Shown here: piece after piece, positions 1-5,803 of the stretch | Layout: the number at the start of each line of letters is the position of its first letter | Numbering within the stretch: the stretch's first letter is position 1 | Assembly (NCBI GenBank): GCA_023404705.1 | Contig: JAEYAU010000243.1 | Span: 1 to 7,398, forward strand | Length of the DNA: 7,398 nt | Direction: 5' to 3' | Source of the DNA: Pseudomonadota bacterium | GTDB lineage: Bacteria > Pseudomonadota > Alphaproteobacteria > Rhizobiales > Xanthobacteraceae | Position numbers and translations under genes: made by a program | Notes under the pieces: model-generated | What the model saw: only the letters and a program-made list of their open reading frames with translations | The model's database searches: none | What the model was told of the DNA's origin: nothing

Positions 1-2
1 CT

Positions 3-1124
3 ATTAAGGCGCCCCGCCGTTCTCCGAACGAATCCGAAGCTTCGCGCATCCTTGTCGGCGATTGCGTCGCCGCCATGGCCGCGCTGCCAGCCGCCTCCGT
101 GGACCTCGTGTTCGCGGATCCACCCTACAATCTGCAGCTCCAGGGCGATCTGAAGCGTCCGGACGCCAGGCGCGTCGACGCCGTCGACGACGACTGGGAC
201 AAGTTCGAGAGCTTCGCGGCCTATGACGATTTCACGCGCGCCTGGCTCATCGCCTGCCGCCGCTTGATGAAGCCGTCGGCGACGCTGTGGGTGATCGGCT
301 CGTATCACAACATCTTCCGCGTCGGCACAATCCTGCAGGACCTCGGCTTCTGGATCCTGAACGACATCGTGTGGCGCAAGACCAATCCGATGCCGAACTT
401 CCGCGGCCGGCGCTTCACCAATGCGCACGAGACCATGATCTGGGCCGCGCGCGAGCCGGGCGGCAAGGGCTACACGTTCAACTACGAGGCTCTCAAAGCC
501 GGCAATGAGGACGTGCAGGCGCGCTCCGACTGGACGCTGCCGCTGTGCACCGGCGAGGAGCGCCTCAAGGGCGCGGACGGCAAGAAGCTGCATCCGACGC
601 AGAAGCCCGAGTCGCTGCTGGCGCGCGTGATCCTTTCCTCCTCCCGGCCGGGCGATCTCGTGCTCGATCCTTTCAGCGGCACCGGCACGACGGGCGCCGC
701 GGCGAAGCGTCTCGGCCGGCGGTTTATCGGCGTCGAACGCGACGCCGCCTATGCGGCAGCCGCCGAGGCGCGCATCGCCGCCATCGAGCCGCTCCCGGAA
801 GCGACGCTGGCGCCGTTCATGACGGCGCGCGAGGCCCCCCGGGTCGCCTTCGCGTCGCTGATCGAGCGCGGGCTGATCGCGCCCGGTACGCGGCTGGTCG
901 ATGCGAAGCGGCGCTACAAGGCGCTGGTGCGCGCCGACGGCGCCGTGACGCTGGCGACCGGACCGGGTGCGACACCGGTGGTCGGCTCGATCCACCGGGT
1001 CGGCGCGGTCGCGCAAGGGCTCGAGGCCTGCAATGGCTGGACCTTCTGGCACGTGGAGAACGGCAAGAGCCTCGTGTCGATCGACGAGCTGCGCGCCAAG
1101 GTCCGCGGCGAGATGGCGGGTTGA
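3..1124 (+). CDS. ccrM: CcrM-type GANTC-specific adenine-N6 DNA methyltransferase, 5' end cut off by the window edge
   Basis: This is an orphan DNA methyltransferase that transfers a methyl group from SAM to adenine in GANTC. In alphaproteobacteria it marks replication state and feeds cell-cycle transcription (CtrA/GcrA circuit). The catalytic DPPYN motif lies about 38 codons into the visible frame. The SAM-binding DPFSGTGTTG motif comes near codon 222, so the motif order is beta class. The blocks SYHNIFRVG, ILNDIVWRKTNPMPNF and HPTQKPE are typical of CcrM. The last roughly 100 residues, including GSIHRVGAVAQG and ACNGWTFWH, match the C-terminal RAMA-like domain of the family. The first in-frame ATG (75) falls inside the conserved N-terminal strand (ILVGDCVAAM...SVDLVFADPPYN). 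The frame is open to base 3 with no ATG, GTG or TTG before 75, so the true start is probably just left of the window. The visible 373 codons are close to full family length. Family assignment is firm; GANTC specificity is by family. Confidence 0.95.
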   Translation: MKAPRRSPNESEASRILVGDCVAAMAALPAASVDLVFADPPYNLQLQGDLKRPDARRVDAVDDDWDKFESFAAYDDFTRAWLIACRRLMKPSATLWVIGSYHNIFRVGTILQDLGFWILNDIVWRKTNPMPNFRGRRFTNAHETMIWAAREPGGKGYTFNYEALKAGNEDVQARSDWTLPLCTGEERLKGADGKKLHPTQKPESLLARVILSSSRPGDLVLDPFSGTGTTGAAAKRLGRRFIGVERDAAYAAAAEARIAAIEPLPEATLAPFMTAREAPRVAFASLIERGLIAPGTRLVDAKRRYKALVRADGAVTLATGPGATPVVGSIHRVGAVAQGLEACNGWTFWHVENGKSLVSIDELRAKVRGEMAG

Positions 1125-1125
1125 T

Positions 1126-1149
1126 TTCCTCGATCCGCCGGATGAGGAA
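1126..1149. repeat. Bulged hairpin right after the ccrM stop
   Basis: TTCCTC (1126-1131) pairs with GAGGAA (1144-1149), and ATCC (1133-1136) pairs with GGAT (1140-1143). One bulged G and a GCC loop complete a 10-bp stem that begins one base after the ccrM stop codon. It could end or protect the ccrM transcript. No clear T-run follows it, so a classic intrinsic terminator is not supported. Confidence 0.45.
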
Positions 1150-1161
1150 TTCGGCGGAATT

Positions 1162-1201
1162 TCCTCAATCGGATCAATGCTAGCTTGATGAATTTTGAGG
1201 A
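1162..1201. repeat. Nested inverted repeat in the gap downstream of ccrM
   Basis: TCCTCAA (1162-1168) is the perfect inverse of TTGAGGA (1195-1201). Inside it, ATCAA (1173-1177) pairs with TTGAT (1185-1189) around the palindrome GCTAGC. The right arms overlap the candidate -35 of the next gene, so the repeat may be an operator or a cruciform-forming site rather than a terminator. The arms reuse the TCCTC/GAGGA theme of the hairpin just upstream. Confidence 0.4.
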
Positions 1202-1213
1202 GTACCTCAGAAT
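1185..1213 (+). promoter_or_regulatory. Candidate sigma-70-like promoter with GANTC site on its -10, upstream of the unknown membrane protein
   Basis: TTGATG (1185-1190, 4 of 6 to TTGACA) is followed after exactly 17 bp by CAGAAT (1208-1213, 4 of 6 to TATAAT). The -10 overlaps GAATC (1210-1214), a target of CcrM, whose gene lies immediately upstream. Transcription from here would give a leader of about 100 nt before the ATG at 1321. Read by eye; no transcription start is known. Confidence 0.4.
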
Positions 1214-1216
1214 CCA

Positions 1217-1235
1217 TCACAGTTATTTTCTGTGA
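1217..1235. repeat. Inverted repeat TCACAG-N7-CTGTGA
   Basis: A perfect 6-bp inverted repeat with an AT-rich 7-nt centre sits at or just downstream of the predicted transcription start of the gene at 1321. It could be an operator or a hairpin at the start of the leader. The order of the half-sites is opposite to the CRP/FNR type (TGTGA-N6-TCACA), so that family is not implied. Confidence 0.4.
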
Positions 1236-1283
1236 ATTGGCGGGCGCTGCCTTTCAGGCTTCGTCCACCATCGCGGCTGATCG

Positions 1284-1300
1284 GCCGGCGTTACGCCGGC
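1284..1300. repeat. GC-rich hairpin 20 bp before the start of the unknown membrane protein
   Basis: GCCGGCG (1284-1290) and CGCCGGC (1294-1300) form a perfect 7-bp stem around a TTA loop. In a transcript leading to 1321 it would be a stable leader hairpin. The following start lacks a visible Shine-Dalgarno sequence, so the structure could affect initiation; that is inference. Confidence 0.4.
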
Positions 1301-1320
1301 GCCTCTGCTAGGCTTCGCGG

Positions 1321-2136
1321 ATGGGCTTTCTTGCGCGCCTTCTCCGTCAGATCTTCGGCGGCTATCGCGGCGTCGCCCTGCTCTTCTTCGGCGGCGTCGC
1401 CCTGTGGCTCGCCACCGCGCCGTCGTCACCAAAGCCGCTCGACGCACAGGAGCCGGCCGAAGAGGTGATCGCCTCCGGGCGCTGCCACGTGCCGATCTGC
1501 ACGACCTTCGACTTCGGCGACCACGTCCTCATCACCTACGCGCCAGAGCGACCGGCGCGGCTGCGCCATGTACCGAAGGGCGCCTGCAGCTGCGGCGCCA
1601 TGCGCGCCGGCCGCGGCTTCAACGATCACCTGGTGCTCGCGGTCGAGACGGCGGACCGGACACTCATGGTCAATGTCTCGGTGCTGCGCGTGCGCCAGTC
1701 GGGCAATCCGCCGTGGCGCGCCGTCGAGGTCCCGACCGCCGAGCGTCTCGCGGATCCGAAAGCACGCGAAGGTTTCGAAGAGATCGCCTTCACGGTCGGC
1801 GACGATCGCTTCGAAGGCTATCGCGTGCTCGAGAAACGGCAGGCTTATGCGGACGGACGCATGAATGTGAGCCACATCTTCGAGCCGCGCGACGGCGTTT
1901 TCCGCTTCCGCGGCGCAACGCAGCCGATCGTATTCCACACGCCGCTCGGCGAAACCATGCCTGCGGCGCGCGTGCGCGAGATCTTCCCGACGGTCTCCGC
2001 GCAGGTCCGCCTCACGCCGACGATCCAATTCTTCCAGTTCTTCACGCCGCCACGCCCGCCGTCGCGCGCCTGGATCGACGCGATGGAGCGCACCGCCGAA
2101 GCGCTGGACACGCGCCTCGTCGCGAAGTGGCCGTGA
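1321..2136 (+). CDS. Membrane-anchored or exported protein of unknown function
   Basis: I do not recognise this 271-aa protein. A basic N-terminus (MGFLARLLRQ) is followed by one hydrophobic segment at about residues 17-33 (GVALLFFGGVALWLATA), which fits a signal anchor with the rest in the periplasm; an uncleaved anchor is more likely than a signal peptide because no clear cleavage motif is seen. The mature part has four cysteines in two close pairs, C55/C60 and C89/C91, compatible with disulfides or metal binding, and then alternating strand-like stretches. The C-terminus carries a TPPRPPSRAW stretch and a short helix. The ATG at 1321 is the first possible start, because an in-frame TAG lies at 1309-1311. 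No Shine-Dalgarno sequence is visible. Codon choice matches its neighbours. Its stop lies 24 bp from the stop of the opposing methyltransferase gene. An overlapping minus-strand frame (1426-2160) is taken as a shadow. Confidence 0.7.
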   Translation: MGFLARLLRQIFGGYRGVALLFFGGVALWLATAPSSPKPLDAQEPAEEVIASGRCHVPICTTFDFGDHVLITYAPERPARLRHVPKGACSCGAMRAGRGFNDHLVLAVETADRTLMVNVSVLRVRQSGNPPWRAVEVPTAERLADPKAREGFEEIAFTVGDDRFEGYRVLEKRQAYADGRMNVSHIFEPRDGVFRFRGATQPIVFHTPLGETMPAARVREIFPTVSAQVRLTPTIQFFQFFTPPRPPSRAWIDAMERTAEALDTRLVAKWP

Positions 2137-2160
2137 GGCGCCGTCGCCCAGGCCAGGCAA

Positions 2161-2976
2161 TCAACCTGCGGCCGCATAGACGCCACGCACCGCGAAGGCG
2201 CGCGCCATCAGGCGAATGGAGCCGTCGGGCTCAGTCGGCAGCGTTGCCTGCAGGCGCTCGCGCAGCGTCTCGCGCTGAGGCTCCGGCAGCGCGCACGCAT
2301 ATGTCGGTGCCGGACCTTGGCCACCCAGAAACGGCGACCAGTAGTCGCCGAAATTCTTGAACGTCGTCGGCACGTCGACGACGCGGCATTCGACCTGCGC
2401 GAAACCGCAGGACTCGAACAAGGCGATCAGCGGCTCGGGCTTGCAGATCGGAAAGCGCCTGCCTTCATCGAGCGCTTCGGCACGGGGATCGAGCGCGGCC
2501 GCGGCGCTCCAGAAGTAGCGCATCAACTGCATCCCGCCCGCGTAGTCCCACACATAGACCGCGGCGATGCCGCCGGGACGCAGGACGCGCCGAGCTTCGG
2601 CGAGCGCCTGTTCGGGGCGCGGAATGAAATTGAGCACCAGACCCGACACCGCGACATCGAATTCGCGGTCCGCGAACGGCAGCGCCTGGGCGTCGCTCAC
2701 GCGAAACGCCGCGCGCGGATCACTGGTGTTGGCCCGCGCATGGGCGATGAAGCCCTCGGAAGTGTCCACCCCGACCACCGCGGCCGGCGCGGCGCGCGCC
2801 AGGATCTCCTGCGTCAGCGCGCCGGTGCCGCAGCCGATATCGAGCCAGCGCTTGTGCGCCGGCATGGCCAGCCAGTCGATGAGCTCGCGCGCGACGGGCC
2901 GGCTCCAACGCCCGACATAGGACTCGTAAGCCGCACCTGCCGCCCAAACATCGGGGCCGGAGTCTCGCGCCGACAT
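2161..2976 (-). CDS. Class I SAM-dependent methyltransferase (Methyltransf_11/25 type)
   Basis: This 271-aa protein is predicted to be a soluble cytoplasmic methyltransferase acting on a small molecule; the substrate cannot be read from sequence. SAM-binding motif I is LDIGCGTG (residues 45-52). The acidic end of strand 2 is VVGVD (67-71), followed by SDAQALPF (94-101) and FDVAVSGLVLNFIP (106-119), then RRVLRPGG (129-136), the usual order for UbiE/Methyltransf_11-like enzymes. The C-terminal part (ICKPEPLIALFESCGF and beyond) probably forms the substrate lid. The frame is open upstream to 3096, but ATG at 2976 is chosen because GGAGG (complement of 2982-2986) sits 5 nt before it. Starting at 3096 would overlap the upstream gene by about 80 bp. 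It lies 40 bp downstream of the haloperoxidase-like gene on the same strand and is probably cotranscribed with it. Confidence 0.88.
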   Translation of the reverse strand: MSARDSGPDVWAAGAAYESYVGRWSRPVARELIDWLAMPAHKRWLDIGCGTGALTQEILARAAPAAVVGVDTSEGFIAHARANTSDPRAAFRVSDAQALPFADREFDVAVSGLVLNFIPRPEQALAEARRVLRPGGIAAVYVWDYAGGMQLMRYFWSAAAALDPRAEALDEGRRFPICKPEPLIALFESCGFAQVECRVVDVPTTFKNFGDYWSPFLGGQGPAPTYACALPEPQRETLRERLQATLPTEPDGSIRLMARAFAVRGVYAAAG

Positions 2977-2981
2977 GTGGA

Positions 2982-2986
2982 CCTCC
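2982..2986 (-). promoter_or_regulatory. Shine-Dalgarno GGAGG fixing the methyltransferase start
   Basis: GGAGG on the minus strand lies 5 nt upstream of the ATG at 2976. This selects that start over in-frame ATGs at 2988 and 2991 and a longer frame reaching 3096. Confidence 0.7.
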
Positions 2987-3016
2987 ATCATCGCTGGCCG
3001 GGCCGGAAGCATGAGG

Positions 3017-4252
3017 TCAGCGCGTTGCGAGCGCCACCGGCTGCAGGTAGTTCGCGACGACGTGCTCGCCGATCTGGCGGCCCATGTCCTGGGCAACCCG
3101 CGCCGAGAAGCGATAGTGAAAGCCGGCCCAGGTGCGCGCCTGCGATACCTCCCTGACGAAGTCGCGCAGATCGCTCCAGCGGCGCGTGACGCCGGGCGCG
3201 GTTCGGCTGGTCATCGCGACTTCGCCGATCTCATGCGTGCCGAGCACGGCTTCCAGCACCGAGCACATGGCAGCGGCCTGGATGCAGTGCGCACATGGAT
3301 ATTCCGGATGCATCGGCGTGTCGGCAACCGGCTGCCAGGTCGCATCACGCTCGACCGCGGGATTATTGCCGCCGCCATGGCGAATGGCCGTGATCGGACG
3401 CCAGAAATTATAGTGATACTTGGCGTCGAAGACCGCGATCAAGCTGTCGGCCCGCGCGATCGCCACCAGTGCAAAGAGGCGGGCGCTGTCGAGCACGTCG
3501 AGCTTTCTTTGCATCGCAATCGCGCGCACCAGCGGATAGTAGACGTCGCCGCCGATCGACAGCCAGAAGCGCGCGACCTGCGTCTGCTCGGCGGAGCGTG
3601 ACGTGCTGTCGATACGGCCGAAGGCCTTGATCTCGTTGTAATCGGCGGCCCACTCGGCGCTTGCGAGCGCGACCGGCGGCACGGGTCGAAATTGCGCCGG
3701 GCTGGTCATGGCAAACGGTTTCACGTTGGGCCATTGCGGCGCAAACACCGTCGCGGTCGGAACATAGACTCCGGCCGGCGTATCGGTGCGATACGAATTC
3801 GGCGCCGCCGCGCCATCATCTGCCCGCGCCGCCAGGACTCTCGCCGCAATGGCATGACCGAGTTCAATACCTTCGGCCTTGGCGGCGCCATCCGGAATGC
3901 TCGCGAGATAGACCGCCAGCATGGATTTCATATCGGCCTGCGTGGTCGCGTTGGCTGCCGCCAGCACGCTGCCGGCCGCGGTTGCCGCAGCGGCCTCCTT
4001 CGAAGCAATCGGCGTCGCCGGCAGTTGAACCAGGTAGGGCCTGTACCTGCGTTCGATCGAGTTGACGGCATCGAACATCGCGACATGCACCATCGCGATC
4101 ACGCGTTCGGCGGGAGGCGGACCCAGTTTGCGCTCCAGCGTGAATGTCACGGCCTTCTCGTTCCAGTCGCTGACGACGTCTGCAGCCGCGGATTGGCTCA
4201 AGAGCAGGAGGATCGCCGCCGCGCCGCATGCCTTGTTTGACCAACAGATCAT
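3017..4252 (-). CDS. Secreted vanadium-dependent haloperoxidase/PAP2-superfamily protein with altered PSGH motif
   Basis: The 411-aa product belongs to the fold shared by vanadium haloperoxidases (halide oxidation with peroxide) and PAP2 acid phosphatases. The family signature is KxxxxxxRP, PSGH, then SRxxxxxH. Here K278-x6-R285-P286 is present as KYHYNFWRP. The middle motif is HPEYPCAH, with C320 and A321 in place of Ser-Gly and H322 kept. The last block is ARTWAGFHYRFS, with R373 and H379 at the right spacing. The oxyanion-binding Lys, both Arg and both His are therefore kept, while the Ser-Gly pair is not. A signal peptide is clear: basic start, ILLLL core, cleavage likely after A24 (SAAA/DVV), so it is exported. 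ATG at 4252 is chosen because GGAGG lies 6 nt upstream; an open frame to 4408 lacks a hydrophobic N-terminus. It leads a probable two-gene unit with the methyltransferase and diverges from the AraC-family gene. Phosphatase or peroxidase activity cannot be decided from sequence. Confidence 0.87.
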   Translation of the reverse strand: MICWSNKACGAAAILLLLSQSAAADVVSDWNEKAVTFTLERKLGPPPAERVIAMVHVAMFDAVNSIERRYRPYLVQLPATPIASKEAAAATAAGSVLAAANATTQADMKSMLAVYLASIPDGAAKAEGIELGHAIAARVLAARADDGAAAPNSYRTDTPAGVYVPTATVFAPQWPNVKPFAMTSPAQFRPVPPVALASAEWAADYNEIKAFGRIDSTSRSAEQTQVARFWLSIGGDVYYPLVRAIAMQRKLDVLDSARLFALVAIARADSLIAVFDAKYHYNFWRPITAIRHGGGNNPAVERDATWQPVADTPMHPEYPCAHCIQAAAMCSVLEAVLGTHEIGEVAMTSRTAPGVTRRWSDLRDFVREVSQARTWAGFHYRFSARVAQDMGRQIGEHVVANYLQPVALATR

Positions 4253-4280
4253 GACGCTCCTCCGTCCTTCGCCGCCCGCC

Positions 4281-4298
4281 CCGCGCGCTCTCGCGCGG
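4281..4298. repeat. GC-rich hairpin CCGCGCG-CTCT-CGCGCGG in the haloperoxidase leader
   Basis: A perfect 7-bp stem with a 4-nt loop lies 28 bp upstream of the haloperoxidase-like start, between its ribosome site and any promoter further upstream. It would be a leader hairpin in that transcript. It may be structural or only reflect the high GC content. Confidence 0.35.
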
Positions 4299-4349
4299 CT
4301 CAAGATGCGCCGTCCACCGGCCATTTCCATCGCAGATCGGCTCTTCTCT

Positions 4350-4404
4350 TTTGCCGGGACGCTCAACCACACCCTCCGCCTCTGGATTCTTTGCTGGTAC
4401 GCTC
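4350..4404. repeat. Two-copy direct repeat TTTGCYGGKACGCTC, candidate regulator half-sites
   Basis: TTTGCCGGGACGCTC (4350-4364) and TTTGCTGGTACGCTC (4390-4404) match at 13 of 15 positions with a period of exactly 40 bp. They sit in the divergent promoter beside an AraC-family gene. AraC-family proteins typically bind direct-repeat half-sites of about this length. A role as AraC-family operator is inference from position and form. Confidence 0.5.
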
Positions 4405-4449
4405 GCATGCTTGTTCGCGCGAGACGCGGATGCGGTGCTGGAGCCCAGG

Positions 4450-5487
4450 ATGGACGTGCTCTCGGAGGTGTTGCGGGTGGTGCGCCTTTCGGGCGTGATC
4501 CATTTCAATGCCGAGTTCAGCGCGCCCTGGGCCTTCATCTCGTCGACGCCGGCGGCGCTGCGCACGCGCATCGGCGCCGAGTCCGTGACGCCGTTCCACG
4601 TGTTCGTCGGCGGACACTGCTTCGTCCGTGTGGGCGAGTTCGCTCCCATTCGCATCGAGACCGGCGACGTGATCATCCTGCCGCGCGGCGACCAGCACGT
4701 GATGGCGAGCGATCTTGCGGTGCCGCCGGTGCCCAGCCGGGACGTCTATCCGGCGCCCTCGCAGGAGCGGATCAGCCTGGCGCGCTATGGCGGCGGTGGC
4801 GCCGTCGCACGCTTCATCTGCGGCTTCCTGCATTCGGACCAGCGCTTCGATCCGTTGCTGAACTCGCTGCCGCCGGCGCTGTGCGTGCGCACGCGCCTCG
4901 AGGGACTGATGCTCGAGACGCTCGCGCCGGACGGCTGGAGCACGCAGCGGCTCTCCAACGCGCACGAGGCCGGCCTCTGGCAATCCTCGCTGCAATATCT
5001 CATTCGCGAGACCGCGGAGCCCGGGCCCGGCAACCGCGCGGTGCTGGCGCGCCTGAGCGAGTTCCTGTTCATGGAAGTGCTGCGCTGGCAATTGCGCTCG
5101 TCGGCGGAGCGTGGCTTCGGCTGGCTCGGCGGCCTGCACGATCCGCATGTCGGACGCGCACTGCAGCTGATGCACGCGGCGCCGGCGCGCGATTGGACCG
5201 TGGGGAGCCTCGCAAAGGACGCAGCGCTCTCGCGCGCCGCGCTGGCGAAGAAGTTCGTCGGTCTCGTCGGGCAATCGCCGATGCAATACCTGGCGGCCTG
5301 GCGCATGCACCTCGCGCGCAGCCTCTTGCGCGAGAGCAAGCTCTCGGTCGGCGAAATCGCAGAGCGCGTCGGCTACGACTCGGAAGCCGCGTTCAACCGC
5401 GCCTTCAACCGAGCCGTCGGCGCGCCGCCGGCGACGTGGCGCCGCGGCAACATCCCCGGAGAGACGAGCCGCGTCGAGGCACGGTGA
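4450..5487 (+). CDS. AraC/XylS-family transcriptional regulator with cupin-like N-terminal domain
   Basis: This 345-aa protein has the two-part build of AraC regulators. The N-terminal half (about residues 7-190) resembles the Cupin_6/AraC-ligand-binding type: MDVLSEVLRVVRLSG, then FHVFVGGHCFVRV and a GDVIILPRGDQH turn. The C-terminal roughly 100 residues form the DNA-binding domain. The first helix-turn-helix is at about 249-270 (WTVGSLAKDAALSRAALAKKF). The second, with the family signature, is at about 299-331 (SVGEIAERVGYDSEAAFNRAFNRAVGAPPATWRR). The frame is open to 4351, but ATG at 4450 is chosen because GGAG lies 6 nt before it, the MDVLSEVL start is usual in this family, and the upstream part holds the direct repeat. 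The gene diverges from the haloperoxidase-methyltransferase pair and is their likely regulator; the effector is unknown. Confidence 0.92.
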   Translation: MDVLSEVLRVVRLSGVIHFNAEFSAPWAFISSTPAALRTRIGAESVTPFHVFVGGHCFVRVGEFAPIRIETGDVIILPRGDQHVMASDLAVPPVPSRDVYPAPSQERISLARYGGGGAVARFICGFLHSDQRFDPLLNSLPPALCVRTRLEGLMLETLAPDGWSTQRLSNAHEAGLWQSSLQYLIRETAEPGPGNRAVLARLSEFLFMEVLRWQLRSSAERGFGWLGGLHDPHVGRALQLMHAAPARDWTVGSLAKDAALSRAALAKKFVGLVGQSPMQYLAAWRMHLARSLLRESKLSVGEIAERVGYDSEAAFNRAFNRAVGAPPATWRRGNIPGETSRVEAR

Positions 5488-5549
5488 ACCTTACCGCGAA
5501 CGCCGCGTGTAGGGGCGCCCGAACGGGCGGCCGCGACGATCTGCACGGG
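5488..5549 (-). pseudogene. Decayed copy of the 3' end of the amidohydrolase gene, or an intergenic repeat
   Basis: This stretch matches 6018-6084, the last 22 or so codons of the amidohydrolase gene, in the same orientation. By hand alignment about 56 of its 62 bases are identical: 20 of 22 at the left, 8 of 8 over CGCCCGAA, and 20 of 21 at the right. It is net 5 bases shorter, so the reading frame breaks: PVQIVAA matches PVQSVAA in one frame and PFGRPY is kept in another. The match begins exactly after the AraC-family stop codon and ends before the small gene at 5564. CGCCC-GAAC-GGGCG (5516-5529) forms a 5-bp hairpin that could help end convergent transcripts. It is either a gene-tail relic or one copy of a dispersed repeat. 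Confidence 0.5.
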
Positions 5550-5563
5550 GCTCCGCGCGCGAC

Positions 5564-5803
5564 TTATCCGTCGTCCTGCTCTGACTCGGAGTCGGGCTGT
5601 TGCTGCTGCTGTTGCTGCATCTCTTGCGGTACAGCTTCCGGGCGCGGCTGCCCCGCGTCCGCGAGCGCTTCGGCGCGTTCCAGATAGTTGGCGGCGAGCA
5701 CTTGTAGTCGCTTCGCAACATCATCATCCGTGATGCTGCGCGCCAACCGCATGGCTTTCTCTGCCTTTTCGCGCCAATAGTTTGGATCGCCAGCGCGGGA
5801 CAT
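5564..5803 (-). CDS. Small hydrophilic protein with acidic polyglutamine tail, unknown function
   Basis: This 79-aa protein has two parts. The N-terminal part, about residues 8-52 (NYWREKAEKAMRLARSITDDDVAKRLQVLAANYLERAEAL), should form two charged amphipathic helices. It resembles the small uncharacterised rhizobial proteins with a WRxxAEEAR...ADDYERLA pattern, by memory rather than by search. The tail is seven glutamines (63-69) followed by PDSESEQDDG. The start is ATG at 5803, with AGGTG 8 nt upstream; a GTG at 5815 is possible and would add four residues. It has no signal peptide or membrane segment and is presumably cytoplasmic. The gene converges on the AraC-family gene, 76 bp between stop codons. 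A longer minus-strand frame over the same DNA (5491-5916) has low-complexity content and is taken as a shadow. Confidence 0.65.
   Translation of the reverse strand: MSRAGDPNYWREKAEKAMRLARSITDDDVAKRLQVLAANYLERAEALADAGQPRPEAVPQEMQQQQQQQPDSESEQDDG
5597..5617 (-). repeat. CAG/CAA triplet run encoding seven glutamines
   Basis: On the minus strand the codons are CAG CAA CAG CAG CAG CAA CAG. The two CAA interruptions make it a short, imperfect triplet repeat, so length change by slippage should be modest. Confidence 0.8.

Larger units (their letters stand above)
4253..4449. promoter_or_regulatory. Divergent promoter region between the haloperoxidase-like gene and the AraC-family gene
   Basis: This 197-bp gap must hold the promoters for both directions. 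It contains the Shine-Dalgarno sequence of the minus-strand gene (CTCCTCC at 4257-4263 as read on +), a GC-rich hairpin, a 15-bp imperfect direct repeat and one GANTC site (GATTC, 4385-4389). GGAG at 4440-4443 serves the AraC-family start at 4450. I could not pick out convincing -35/-10 pairs by eye. Open frames cross the gap from both sides, but the Shine-Dalgarno positions argue that it is non-coding. Confidence 0.6.

Noticed and set aside
1..1124. Restriction-modification system around the methyltransferase
   Set aside because: No endonuclease or specificity gene is present, and the protein has the features of orphan CcrM.
1126..1149. Intrinsic terminator for ccrM
   Set aside because: The stem is good but no T-tract follows on the plus strand, so it is kept only as a hairpin.
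1217..1235. CRP/FNR-type operator
   Set aside because: The half-sites are in the opposite order (TCACAG...CTGTGA) to the TGTGA-N6-TCACA consensus.
1232..1468. Short frame starting at GTG 1232 as a leader peptide
   Set aside because: It overlaps the next gene out of frame for about 150 bp and has an Arg/Ser-rich shadow composition and no Shine-Dalgarno sequence.
1426..2160. 244-aa minus-strand open frame as a gene
   Set aside because: It is the shadow of the plus-strand gene at 1321-2136. Its translation is dominated by Arg, Ala and Asp/Glu low-complexity, as expected from antisense GC-rich DNA, and shows no family motif.
4062..5687. 541-aa plus-strand open frame
   Set aside because: It crosses the haloperoxidase start, the divergent promoter and the whole AraC-family gene in another frame, with Arg/Ala-rich translation; a shadow.
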